From: an uncultured Muribaculaceae bacterium
Lineage (GTDB): Bacteria; Bacteroidota; Bacteroidia; Bacteroidales; Muribaculaceae
Reading direction: 5' to 3'
Assembly: GCA_910586565.1 (NCBI GenBank)
Contig: CAJUIT010000003.1
Coordinates: 107,863-171,862 of the forward strand
DNA: 64,000 nucleotides
In this document: piece by piece, positions 9,195-17,655 of the stretch
Position numbering within the stretch: position 1 is the stretch's first letter
Layout: each line of letters opens with the position of its first letter
Position numbers and translations under genes: made by a program
Notes under the pieces: model-generated
What the model saw: the letters and a program-made list of their open reading frames with translations, nothing else
Database searches by the model: none
What the model was told of the DNA's origin: nothing

Positions 9195-9237
9195 GGCGGT
9201 GTGTCAAAATGCAGAGATTTTGACACACCGCCTTGTT
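9195..9237. terminator. Second hairpin, recurring GGCGGTGTGTCA stem
   Basis: A 16-bp perfect stem (9195-9210 with 9217-9232) with a GCAGAG loop and a TTGTTTTA tail. The stem core GGCGGTGTGTCA and its tail recur at 31651-31689, so this is a repeated hairpin cassette and not just the local terminator. It could also serve queC transcripts arriving from the other side. Confidence 0.65.
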
Positions 9238-9255
9238 TTAATCCGGATTGTAAGG

Positions 9256-9377
9256 GTGCTGTCAGAATGGTTTGGATGGTAGGAGCTTGTGGGTGAGGTC
9301 GCCGGGAGCGTACTGAAGTACGTGACCGAGACCGAATCCCGCAAGCGACGACCCAGACGAGCCATTATGACACATCC
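9256..9377. repeat. Imperfect long hairpin element beside queC
   Basis: The segment folds onto itself: 9256-9270 (GTGCTGTCAGAATGG) pairs imperfectly with 9362-9377, 9283-9300 with about 9330-9345 (GCTTGTGGGTGAGGTC against GACCGAATCCCGCAAGC), and the centre is CGTAC-TGAA-GTACG (9309-9322). It ends 8 bp before the queC stop codon. It resembles an intergenic repeat or processed RNA structure rather than a gene. Confidence 0.55.
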
Positions 9378-9384
9378 TCGTGAA

Positions 9385-10128
9385 TCAGTCGAAATCGGCG
9401 GGATTGAGGCCGGCCGCCTCAAGCGCTTCATGACGCTCGGTGCAGGTGCCGCAGGTGCCGCAATGGTGCTCGCCGCCGCGGTAGCACGAATAGGTGTGGC
9501 GATAGTCAACACCGAGTTCAACGCCACGTTTCACAATGTCGTTTTTGCTCAGCGAGGTGTAGGGGCAGAAGAGGGTGATGTTTTCGTAGGTGCCTTCGGC
9601 AATCGCTTTCCCCATTGCGTCGACGAACCCCGGGCGGCAGTCGGGATAGATGGCATGGTCGCCCGAATGGTTGGCAAGCATGATGGTTGACAGGTGGCGG
9701 CTTTCGGCCAGTCCGGCAGCCACGGCCAGCATGATGCCGTTGCGGAAAGGCACCACTGTCGATTTCATGTTGGTGTCGTCGTAGTGGCCGTCGGGGATGG
9801 CGTCGGCCCCCTGCAAAAGCGAGCTTTCGAAATATTCGGCCATGAACATCAGCGGAATCTCGATGTGGGGGATGCCGAGGTTGCGGCAGTGCCAGCGGGC
9901 ACATTCCGCCTCGCGTTCATTGTGGTTGGAACCATACATGAATGTGACTGCAAGGGCAATGCGTGCCTTGAACTCGTAGAGCAGGGTGGTGGAGTCCATC
10001 CCGCCCGAAAGCACAATCAGGGCGTCGCGTCCTTTGGGGAATTGGGCGCGGTCGGTGGTGAACACGAGCTCCTCCTCTTTCGGGGGGAGGAACACTTCGG
10101 CCTGTTGGTGATGTGATTCCAGTGACAT
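9385..10128 (-). CDS. queC: 7-cyano-7-deazaguanine (preQ0) synthase QueC
   Basis: A 247-residue cytosolic ATP-dependent enzyme that turns 7-carboxy-7-deazaguanine plus ammonia into preQ0, a queuosine precursor. The PP-loop SGGMDSTT is at residues 41-48. A zinc site is formed by Cys215, Cys223, Cys226 and Cys229 in the C-terminal CYRGGEHHCGTCGTC segment. It carries about 30 residues before the PP-loop domain, slightly longer than many homologues. It lies 15 bp downstream of queF on the same strand, so the two form an operon for consecutive steps. queD and queE are not in the window. Confidence 0.95.
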   Translation of the reverse strand: MSLESHHQQAEVFLPPKEEELVFTTDRAQFPKGRDALIVLSGGMDSTTLLYEFKARIALAVTFMYGSNHNEREAECARWHCRNLGIPHIEIPLMFMAEYFESSLLQGADAIPDGHYDDTNMKSTVVPFRNGIMLAVAAGLAESRHLSTIMLANHSGDHAIYPDCRPGFVDAMGKAIAEGTYENITLFCPYTSLSKNDIVKRGVELGVDYRHTYSCYRGGEHHCGTCGTCTERHEALEAAGLNPADFD

Positions 10129-10143
10129 ATCGTTAGGTGTGGT

Positions 10144-10623
10144 TCAATGGTTTTCGTTAAAGGCGGCGAGCATGCGTTTGCGTGCCATCTCGGCGTGGTC
10201 GTCGTCGCCGTAGTTGGCGAAGGGGTAGATTGCGATGCCTCCGCGCGGAGTGAAAATGCCTTTCACCTCGATGTAGCGCGGATTCATCAGCTTAATCAAG
10301 TCCTTCATGATGATGTTGACGCAATCCTCATGGAAATCGCCGTGGTTGCGGAATGAGAAAAGATAGAGTTTGAGGCTTTTGCTCTCCACCATATCCTCGC
10401 GCGGGATGTATTGGATGAGAATTTTGGCAAAATCGGGTTGCCCCGTCTTGGGGCAAAGAGAGGTAAACTCGGGGCAATTGAATGTCACGAGATACTCGTT
10501 TTCGGGGTGTTTGTTCTTGAATGTTTCAAGCACCTCGGGTGCGTAGCGGTCGGGGTAGCGGGTGCCTTGGTTTCCCAAGAGCGTAACCCCTTCAAGTTCA
10601 TTTTCTGAGCGGCTCATGTTCAA
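10144..10623 (-). CDS. queF: NADPH-dependent preQ0 reductase QueF (type I)
   Basis: A 159-residue single-domain nitrile reductase that makes preQ1 from preQ0. The catalytic Cys57 lies in [13 protein letters not shown]. The family signature around the substrate Glu reads [15 protein letters not shown], followed by the HGDFHEDC active-site segment. The size is that of the short (Bacillus-type) QueF, not the fused long form. ATG at 10623 is used; an alternative ATG two codons later is equally possible. No preQ1 riboswitch or clear TAnnTTTG promoter was seen upstream, so queF-queC may be read through from the C69 gene or use a divergent promoter. Confidence 0.95.
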   Translation of the reverse strand: MNMSRSENELEGVTLLGNQGTRYPDRYAPEVLETFKNKHPENEYLVTFNCPEFTSLCPKTGQPDFAKILIQYIPREDMVESKSLKLYLFSFRNHGDFHEDCVNIIMKDLIKLMNPRYIEVKGIFTPRGGIAIYPFANYGDDDHAEMARKRMLAAFNENH

Positions 10624-10676
10624 TAGTTTAAATTGGCGGCTTTGATGGTTGGAAGCTTTGGAGTTTTTTGAAGGTC

Positions 10677-10719
10677 TTTAGGGTCTTTAAGGTCTTTAAC
10701 GACCCTAATGACCCTAAAG
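10677..10719. repeat. CTTTAGGGT / ACCCTAAAG hairpin tract
   Basis: The gene-free interval 10624-10760 holds a tract built from CTTTA(A/G)GGT units that can fold (CTTTAGGGT at 10677 with ACCCTAAAG at 10711). Its right part, including CGACCCTAATGACCCTAAAG, is an exact 24-bp match to 17527-17550. A polypyrimidine CTGACTTCTGTCTTC tract follows. Confidence 0.6.
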
Positions 10720-10760
10720 TCCCATGCCTTCTGCTCTCTGACTTCTGTCTTCTTCCTTCT

Positions 10761-12401
10761 TCAATACTTGATTTCGCGCACGCGCAGGCGATCGCCGGCA
10801 TCGTCAACGATTGTGCGGAAATAGCGGTCGTCATAACCTCCGAAATTGGGGTAGACGGGCATTCCGTATTCCGATTTGATGAAATTATGGTCGTCGTCGG
10901 TTTTCTTGATGTTGCCGTCCATAAACTTCACCAGCAGATAGTCACCGAGTTTCTTGTATTCAGTGGTTGCGCGTTCGGCCCAGATGTTGGCGAGGTCCTG
11001 GGTGAGCTGCGCGCATATTTCCTCATCCTCAAATTCAGGAATCTGTTCGATAGCCACACGCACATCCTCGTCGATGTCGCGTTCGAGCTGCGACTGCACC
11101 CGGCGGATGTCGGGAATCATCTGTGAATAGCGGTTGTAGGCCTGGTTGGCAACATAGTTGTTAACCCAGAAGTTGGAGTTCCAGTCGATGGTGTTGATGT
11201 CGCCGTGACCCAGTTGTGCCGGTGCTTGCTTCACCGAGCAGAACACGGGCAGATACACGTTGGTGTTGGCATCATCGGTGCCGAACCACAGCAGGCCGCG
11301 CATGTAGGTGGGGAGGTCGGAGCGCAGCTGCCCTACAAACGAGAAACCGGTTTGCTGTGTGGCGATGGCGCGCTCGTGGGTGTATTCCTGTCCGTCGACG
11401 GTGAATGTCATCGGTCGCCAGCGGTAGGGCACCTTGTAGGGCCCGGCGCCAATGTCGTTGGTCATGTCGTAGGGGGTGTTCTCAAAATGGTCGCGCATCA
11501 TCCATTTCATGTCGGTGACGGTGAGAAGCGAGTCGGGTTTCACCCACAGGGGCATAGGTTCACCTTCGGCACGGTCAATCCAGGGGAGATATTGGTCCAT
11601 CCCTTTGGCAAACTTGTTGAAATAGGCCCACACACGGGCGTCGCAACCGCGCAGGGCTCCGAAGTCGGTCACACCGTAGGCTTTCGAGAAGTCAAACTCC
11701 TCATCTTTGCCGTTGAAATAGCCCTGCTTGCGCGCGAACTTGATAACGTCGGGGCTGTAGATTGTCTCACCCGATTTATCCTTCAGGGGGAAGCGGTGGA
11801 TGCGGGGGTGGTTGGCATGGCCGGCGATGTAGCCGTCGGGCACACGGCGTGCAACCCACACGGCATCTTTCCCCTGCTTCCCTTTGCCGATAAGTTCAAG
11901 AATCCAGGCTTCGTCGGGGTCGGCTATTGAGAACGATTCCCCGGTGCTGGCATAGCCGTAGGTTTTCACGAGGTCGGTCATTACCTTGAGAGCCTCACGG
12001 GCGGTTTTGGCGCGCTGCAGGGTAACGTAGATAAGCGAGCCGTAGTCAATCACACCCGTTCCCTCCAGTTCCTCGCGGCCGCCCCATGTGCTTTCGGCGA
12101 TAACGAGGCCATGCTCGTTCATGTTGCCCACGGTGGCGTAGGTGTGGGGCACTTCGGGAATCTCACCGAGGGGTTTGCCGGTGTCCCACTCCACAATTTT
12201 GCGCATTGTGCCCGGAGCGTGGTCGGCGGCGGGTTGGGTGTAGAGTTCTCCGTAGAGGTTGTGGGAGTCGGCGGCGTAGGTCACCAGCACCGACCCGTCG
12301 GCAGTAGCCCCTTTGGCGGCAATCAGACTCGTGCATGCGAGAGTGTCGACGGGCAGAGCAAGCGCCATTGCCAAAAGGGTCAGCAAAAAGTTCTTCTTCA
12401 T
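10761..12401 (-). CDS. Secreted C69 family dipeptidase (PepD/DipA type)
   Basis: A 546-residue N-terminal-nucleophile peptidase. A signal peptide (MKKNFLLTLLAMALALPVDT) directly precedes LACTSLIAAKGATADGS, so cleavage before Cys23 would expose the catalytic N-terminal Cys, as in the C69 family. A conserved W-GG and GYASTGESFSIADPDEAW region follows, and then a long C-terminal helical part typical of Bacteroidota members. It probably hydrolyses dipeptides in the periplasm. It is transcribed divergently from the rhamnose unit, with a TATCTTTG -10 element at 12482-12475 on the minus strand. queF lies 137 bp downstream, with a repeat tract between. Confidence 0.9.
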   Translation of the reverse strand: MKKNFLLTLLAMALALPVDTLACTSLIAAKGATADGSVLVTYAADSHNLYGELYTQPAADHAPGTMRKIVEWDTGKPLGEIPEVPHTYATVGNMNEHGLVIAESTWGGREELEGTGVIDYGSLIYVTLQRAKTAREALKVMTDLVKTYGYASTGESFSIADPDEAWILELIGKGKQGKDAVWVARRVPDGYIAGHANHPRIHRFPLKDKSGETIYSPDVIKFARKQGYFNGKDEEFDFSKAYGVTDFGALRGCDARVWAYFNKFAKGMDQYLPWIDRAEGEPMPLWVKPDSLLTVTDMKWMMRDHFENTPYDMTNDIGAGPYKVPYRWRPMTFTVDGQEYTHERAIATQQTGFSFVGQLRSDLPTYMRGLLWFGTDDANTNVYLPVFCSVKQAPAQLGHGDINTIDWNSNFWVNNYVANQAYNRYSQMIPDIRRVQSQLERDIDEDVRVAIEQIPEFEDEEICAQLTQDLANIWAERATTEYKKLGDYLLVKFMDGNIKKTDDDHNFIKSEYGMPVYPNFGGYDDRYFRTIVDDAGDRLRVREIKY

Positions 12402-12474
12402 TGCGTATGATGTTTTTTATAAAAGTTTAACAACCGGGTGCGCGCATCACATGCGCGTGTAAGTCACAACGTTG

Positions 12475-12482
12475 CAAAGATA
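12475..12482 (-). promoter_or_regulatory. -10 element (TATCTTTG) of the C69 dipeptidase
   Basis: CAAAGATA on the plus strand is TATCTTTG on the coding strand, an exact TAnnTTTG match 74 bp upstream of the start. A correctly spaced -33 TTTG was not found. Confidence 0.5.
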
Positions 12483-12598
12483 GTGATTATTTTGCAAAAG
12501 TTTCCGGCGGCAACTGTTTGGGAGTTATTTAAAGATGTTTGACACAAATTCGTCAAAAGGGTGAACAAATGCCGTAAAGCTAACGAGATATAAAGAAT

Positions 12599-12606
12599 TA
12601 TCTTTG
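12599..12606 (+). promoter_or_regulatory. -10 element (TATCTTTG) of the rhamnose unit
   Basis: An exact TAnnTTTG match 89 bp upstream of the GH106 start. No well-spaced TTTG is upstream, which would suit an activator-dependent promoter (an inference). No regulator gene is nearby. The 293-bp divergent interval 12402-12694 shows no other clear element. Confidence 0.5.
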
Positions 12607-12694
12607 CGTGTTGAAATTCAGATTTCAGCCATAACCTAACGAAAGCACGAGCCGGCCGTCGGGCCGCTGCGGCACATTACCATTTCTTGTAACC

Positions 12695-15600
12695 ATGATT
12701 ATTCCACAGCTAAATGTAGGGCGTACTGCAATGGCTTTTGCAGTGGCATCGCTCGCATCCTTGAGGTTGTTTGCAGCAACCGACATCACCAAACCTTCCT
12801 GGCCAACCACCCCTTCGCCCAACGACACCCGCGCCGGGCTCGAGGAGGTGTTCACCAATCCCGGTCAGGTGGCAACAGGTGTCTACTGGTATTGGATTTC
12901 GGGCAATGTGAGTCCCGAGGGTGTTGAGGCCGATGTGCGTTCGATGAAACGTGCCGGCATCACCCGTGCCTACATCGGTTGCCAGGGTCTCGGCCAGCAT
13001 GAGGCTCCCCGTGGTCCCGTTTATATCCAGACCCCCGAATGGTATGAGTGCATCCGCGCCGCCATGCGCACTGCCGCCGAGGAGGGGATTGAAATCGGGG
13101 TGTTCAACTGCCCGGGCTGGAGCCAGAGTGGCGGCCCGTGGGTTTCGCCGCAGCAGTCGCAGCGCTATCTGGTCACCGCCGAAACCGTTGTCGACGGGGG
13201 TAAGACCGTGAGCGTAGAGCTTCCGCGTCCGGCCAATTACCTGTCGGATGTGAAGGTGCTCGCCCACCGCAAGCTCCCGTTTGCCACAGTGCGTGCCGGT
13301 GTTGATTCAATCGCGGTTGAGAACGTTACCGATGCCGCTGCCATGTTCGACGGCGACTATACCACATCGGGTGGCTTCACTGCCGACAAGGCCTCAGTCA
13401 CCATCATCCCCTCGAAAAAAGATTTCACCCTCCGCTCGGTTGTGATGAAAACCGACACCCCCGTGCGTGCCGTCATCACCGTGAAGGCTCTCGTTGATGG
13501 TGAGTGGAAGGATGTGGAGACTTTCGGCGCCGACCGCACCAACATGATGATTGAGGTGGGCTACGATGTGCTCGCACCCACTGCGGCTGCCGTGAAGGAA
13601 ACGAAAGCCGACGCTTATAAGATAGATTTCCAAATCAACTCCAATTGCCGCATCGCCGAGCTCGCCGTGAGCGAGCAGCCGGTTGTGAACGTCTATGCCG
13701 ACCAGATTCTCAGCAAGATGTTCCAGACTCCGCTCCCCTTCTGGGAACAATACAAATGGGCACCCTCGGCACCCTGTGCCGCCGATGCTGTTGTTGCCGC
13801 CAACGAAGTGATTGACCTCACCGACAAGCTCGACGGCGATAAACTCACATGGGATGCTCCTGCCGGCGAATGGGTGGTTACCCGCGCCTACATGGCTCCC
13901 ACAAACATCTGCAACTCCCCGGCTCTCCCCGACGACGGCATGGGCCTTGAAATCGACCGCTGGAACCCCGATGTGCTTCGCCACCACTACGACAGTTTCA
14001 TCGGCGACATTCTGCGTCATGTGCCTGCCGAGGAGCGCACCACATGGAAATATATCGTTTCCGACAGCTACGAACGCGGAAGCCAGAATATCGGCGACGA
14101 TTTCATTGAATATTTCAAAAGCCATTTCGGCTACGACCCCACACCCTATCTGCTCACATTCAACGGCACCGTGGTTGGAAGCCCCGACCTCTCGGAACGT
14201 TTCCTGTGGGATTTGCGCCGCATGATTGCCGACCGTCTGGCCTACGACCACATCGGAGGCCTCCGCGACCTCGCTAACAAAGATGGTCTGAAACTATGGC
14301 TCGAACCTTACGGACACTGGGGCTTCCCCGGCGAGTTCCTCATGTATGGCGGTCAGAGCGACGAGGTTGCCGGTGAATTCTGGAGCGAAGGCTCGCTCGG
14401 CGACATCGAGAACCGCGCGGCATCGTCGGTGGCCCACACCTACGGCAAAGGCCGATGCTGGAGCGAATCGTTCACCTGCGGCGGCAATGAGTTCGGCCGT
14501 GCTCCGCGCACCATGAAACAGCGTGGCGACCGCTTCTTCACCGAAGGTATCAACGCCACCCTGCTGCACCTGATGATTTCTCAGCCCGACGACTCGCTGT
14601 TCCCCGGGGTCAACTGCCCCTTCGGCAACGAATTCAACCGCAAGAACACATGGTTCAGCCAGATGGACCTCTTCACCGACTACCTCAAGCGTGCCAACCA
14701 CATGCTTCAGCAGGGCAACTATGTTGCCGACGTGGCTTATTTCATAGGTGAGAATGCACCGGTTATGACCGGTATTGTCGATCCCGCCCTCCCCGCCGGG
14801 TTCCAATATGACTTCATCAATGCCGAGGTGATTGAAAACACCCTCTCGGCCGATGAAAACCACATTCTTTCCCTCCCTCACGGAACAACCTACCGCCTGC
14901 TTGTGCTCCCCCCGCTCAAAACAATGCGTCCCGAGCTTCTGCGCAAAATTAAGCAACTTGTTGAGAACGGAGCAGTTGTGCTCGGTCCCAAGCCGCTGCG
15001 TTCCCCCTCTTTACAGAACTATCCGCAGGCCGATGCCGAAGTGCTCGCGCTTGCCGATGAGCTTTGGGGTGTGGGTGAAGAACCGCTCACCGGAGTGCGC
15101 AAAGTTGGCAAGGGTATGATTCTCAGCGGCATGGATATGCAGCAGGCATTCGACCTGTTGGGTGTGAAGCCCGATTTCAGCCACACTGCCGGCGCCAAGG
15201 CCGACCTCCGCTACGCCCACGTGGCAACTCCCGAACGCCACATCTATTTTGTGTCGAACCAGCAGGATGAACCCCGCGAGTTCACCGCAATTTTCCGCGA
15301 GGGCGCAGGGTTGCAGCCCGAGTTGTGGAGCGCCACCGACGGCCGCCACCGCAACCTCCCCGCATTCTCCAATCTCAACGGTCGGGTGGGCGTTCCCATG
15401 AAGCTTGCTCCGATGGAAAGCGCGTTCATCGTGTTTGAGAAACCGGCCGCAACGCCCGTCGCACCCTCCATCGAGGCCAACTACCCCGTGGCTGAGGAAT
15501 TCCTCACTGTGTCTACCCCCTGGAAGGTTGCCCTCACCCCGATGGTCGGTAAGAATCTTAACGTAACCGTCAACAAGCTCCACGACCTCACAACCGATAA

Positions 15601-15973
15601 TGATGACTACATCCGTCACTTCTCGGGCACAGCCACCTACCGCACAACCGTGAAGCTTCCCGAGCTTCCCGCAGGTAAACGCTTCGTGCTCGACCTCGGC
15701 AACGTTCGTGAAATGGCGAAAGTGAAAGTCAACGGAAAATATGCCGGCGGCGTGTGGACCGCACCCTACACCGTCGATGTCACCGACCTGCTGAAGAAGG
15801 GTAAGAACGACATCAGCATTGAGGTGGTGACCACATGGGTGAACCGCCTGGTTGCCGACTCGGCACTTCCCGAGAATGAGCGCGACACATGGTACTACTA
15901 CCACTCCATCAACCCCGACACCCCGCTCCACCCCTCGGGCCTGCTGGAGGATGTGAAGATTCTCGCCTATTGA
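12695..15973 (+). CDS. GH106-type alpha-L-rhamnosidase, secreted
   Basis: A 1092-residue exported glycoside hydrolase. The family signature is near the start of the mature protein: a VYWYWISGNVSPEGVEADV segment followed by MKRAGITRAYIGCQG, as in GH106 enzymes. A (beta/alpha)8-like catalytic region follows, and the C-terminal 150 residues form a beta-sandwich of the galactose-binding/beta-galactosidase type (TYRTTVKLPELPAGKRFVLD...VWTAPYTVDVTDLL). It heads the rhaBATD genes, strongly supporting release of L-rhamnose from plant or microbial glycans. The first ATG gives a poor signal peptide start; Met13 (12731) is an alternative. Family call rests on motifs and context. Confidence 0.85.
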   Translation: MIIPQLNVGRTAMAFAVASLASLRLFAATDITKPSWPTTPSPNDTRAGLEEVFTNPGQVATGVYWYWISGNVSPEGVEADVRSMKRAGITRAYIGCQGLGQHEAPRGPVYIQTPEWYECIRAAMRTAAEEGIEIGVFNCPGWSQSGGPWVSPQQSQRYLVTAETVVDGGKTVSVELPRPANYLSDVKVLAHRKLPFATVRAGVDSIAVENVTDAAAMFDGDYTTSGGFTADKASVTIIPSKKDFTLRSVVMKTDTPVRAVITVKALVDGEWKDVETFGADRTNMMIEVGYDVLAPTAAAVKETKADAYKIDFQINSNCRIAELAVSEQPVVNVYADQILSKMFQTPLPFWEQYKWAPSAPCAADAVVAANEVIDLTDKLDGDKLTWDAPAGEWVVTRAYMAPTNICNSPALPDDGMGLEIDRWNPDVLRHHYDSFIGDILRHVPAEERTTWKYIVSDSYERGSQNIGDDFIEYFKSHFGYDPTPYLLTFNGTVVGSPDLSERFLWDLRRMIADRLAYDHIGGLRDLANKDGLKLWLEPYGHWGFPGEFLMYGGQSDEVAGEFWSEGSLGDIENRAASSVAHTYGKGRCWSESFTCGGNEFGRAPRTMKQRGDRFFTEGINATLLHLMISQPDDSLFPGVNCPFGNEFNRKNTWFSQMDLFTDYLKRANHMLQQGNYVADVAYFIGENAPVMTGIVDPALPAGFQYDFINAEVIENTLSADENHILSLPHGTTYRLLVLPPLKTMRPELLRKIKQLVENGAVVLGPKPLRSPSLQNYPQADAEVLALADELWGVGEEPLTGVRKVGKGMILSGMDMQQAFDLLGVKPDFSHTAGAKADLRYAHVATPERHIYFVSNQQDEPREFTAIFREGAGLQPELWSATDGRHRNLPAFSNLNGRVGVPMKLAPMESAFIVFEKPAATPVAPSIEANYPVAEEFLTVSTPWKVALTPMVGKNLNVTVNKLHDLTTDNDDYIRHFSGTATYRTTVKLPELPAGKRFVLDLGNVREMAKVKVNGKYAGGVWTAPYTVDVTDLLKKGKNDISIEVVTTWVNRLVADSALPENERDTWYYYHSINPDTPLHPSGLLEDVKILAY

Positions 15974-16044
15974 ATTGAGTTTGACAGCCGCGCAGGCGGC
16001 AACCCTCATAATCGAAACCAATCACATTAAATCTGACCATTGAA

Positions 16045-17469
16045 ATGGCAAATTATTTAGCGATAGACCTCGGTGCTACTTCCGGTCGCACCATCCTCGG
16101 TTCTCTCACCGAAAAGGGACTTGAGTTGGAAGAGCTCACCCGTTTTCCCAACAGCATCGTGCGCCACGGCGGCCGTTGCTATTGGGATATATGGCATCTC
16201 TATGAGGAGATGCTGCGCGGCCTGCGTGAGGCCGCGGCCCGCAAAGTGGAAATCACATCGATAGGTATCGACACCTGGGGTGTCGACTTCGTGCTGGTAG
16301 GTGCCGACGGCCACATTCTCGGCTCACCGCGCAGCTATCGCGACACTCACACCGACGGTGAGCCCGAGCGTTATTTCGCCGAAAAGCTCCCCGCCAAACG
16401 TGTTTATGAGCTCACCGGCATTCAGGTGATGCCCTTCAATTCGCTGTTCCAGTTCTCGGCTCTTCGCCGTGCCGGTTCGCCGGTGCTCGATATTGCCGAC
16501 AAAATTCTTTTCCTCCCCGATGCCTTGAGCTTCCTGCTCACCGGCAATATGGTGACGGAGTATACAATGGCATCGACCTCTCAGATGGTCAATGCTTCCA
16601 CACGGAAGCTCGAACCTGAGATTCTCGAGACTCTCGGCCTCTCAACCGACCGTTTCGGCCGAGAGGTAATGCCGGGCGAAAAGGTGGGTGTGCTCACCCC
16701 CGAGATTCAGTCGCTCACCGGGTTAGGTGCAATCCCCGTTGTGGCGGTTGCTGGCCACGACACCGGTTCGGCAGTGGCAGCCGTTCCCGCCACCGACCGC
16801 AATTTCGCTTATCTCAGCTCGGGCACATGGAGCCTGATGGGTATTGAAATCGACACCCCGATTATCAACGAGCGTTCGCAGGCCGAGAACTTCACCCACG
16901 AAGGTGGTGTGGAGGGCACAATCCGTTTCCTCAAAAACATCTGTGGCATGTGGCTGCTTGAACGCTGCCGCGAGGAGTGGAAGCGTCAGGGGCTTGAAAC
17001 CGACTATTCCAAACTCGTGCAGATGGCCCGGGATGCCGAGGCTTTCCCATCCACCATCTTCCCCGATGACCCCTGCTTCGCCAACCCCGCCAACATGATT
17101 ACCGCTATCGAGACATATTGCCGCGAATCGGGTCAGCCTGTGCCGCAAACACAGGGTGAATTCACCGTGTGCATCTACCGCAGTCTTGCCAAGCGCTATG
17201 CGCAGGTGTTCGAGCTCCTGAAGAGCTTCGCGCCCTTTGAAATCAATCGTCTGCATGTTATCGGAGGCGGTTCGCGCAACGATTTCCTCAACCAGATGAC
17301 GGCTGATGCCATCGGTGTCGACGTTATAGCCGGTCCGGTGGAATGCACCGCCGCAGGCAACATCATGGTGCAGGCCAAAGCTGCAGGTGAGGTGGCTGAC
17401 CTTGCCGACATGCGCCGTGCCATCGCCCGCGTAACTCCGGTGAAAGTGTTCCATCCCCGGAAAAGCTGA
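16045..17469 (+). CDS. rhaB: Rhamnulokinase RhaB
   Basis: A 474-residue FGGY-family sugar kinase that phosphorylates L-rhamnulose at C1. The ATPase fold shows the N-terminal phosphate loop AIDLGATSGRT (residues 6-16), IDTWGVDFVLVG, the AGHDTGSAVAAVP segment and the C-terminal adenosine motif GGGSRNDFLNQMTAD. The Asp of DTWGVD is the usual catalytic base region. It starts 71 bp after the GH106 stop codon and is followed by isomerase, permease and aldolase genes, so the sugar assignment is firm. Confidence 0.94.
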   Translation: MANYLAIDLGATSGRTILGSLTEKGLELEELTRFPNSIVRHGGRCYWDIWHLYEEMLRGLREAAARKVEITSIGIDTWGVDFVLVGADGHILGSPRSYRDTHTDGEPERYFAEKLPAKRVYELTGIQVMPFNSLFQFSALRRAGSPVLDIADKILFLPDALSFLLTGNMVTEYTMASTSQMVNASTRKLEPEILETLGLSTDRFGREVMPGEKVGVLTPEIQSLTGLGAIPVVAVAGHDTGSAVAAVPATDRNFAYLSSGTWSLMGIEIDTPIINERSQAENFTHEGGVEGTIRFLKNICGMWLLERCREEWKRQGLETDYSKLVQMARDAEAFPSTIFPDDPCFANPANMITAIETYCRESGQPVPQTQGEFTVCIYRSLAKRYAQVFELLKSFAPFEINRLHVIGGGSRNDFLNQMTADAIGVDVIAGPVECTAAGNIMVQAKAAGEVADLADMRRAIARVTPVKVFHPRKS

Positions 17470-17476
17470 GAGCAAT

Positions 17477-17590
17477 AAGAAGTCAGAAGTCAGAAATAAG
17501 AAGTCAGTGGTCAGCGCTTCTCGTCGTTAACGACCCTAATGACCCTAAAGACTTTAAAGACCTTAACGACTCTAACGCCTCTGAAGCCTT
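17477..17590. repeat. Low-complexity repeat tract between rhaB and rhaA
   Basis: The 186-bp gap between rhaB and rhaA holds AGAAGTCAGAAGTCAG-type units followed by a CGACCCTAATGACCCTAAAG block (17527-17550 exactly matches 10696-10719) and a mirrored ACTTTAAAGACCTTAACGAC. It has no coding character and interrupts an operon, so it may affect relative expression of rhaA. Confidence 0.6.
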
Positions 17591-17655
17591 GCCACTTATA
17601 ACCTTTCTCTCCCCCTCAAACCAAAACAACTAATCATTCAAATAAAAAACAAACC

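Noticed and set aside
10624..10760. preQ1 riboswitch upstream of queF
   Set aside because: The leader lacks the conserved preQ1 aptamer core; it is a low-complexity repeat tract.
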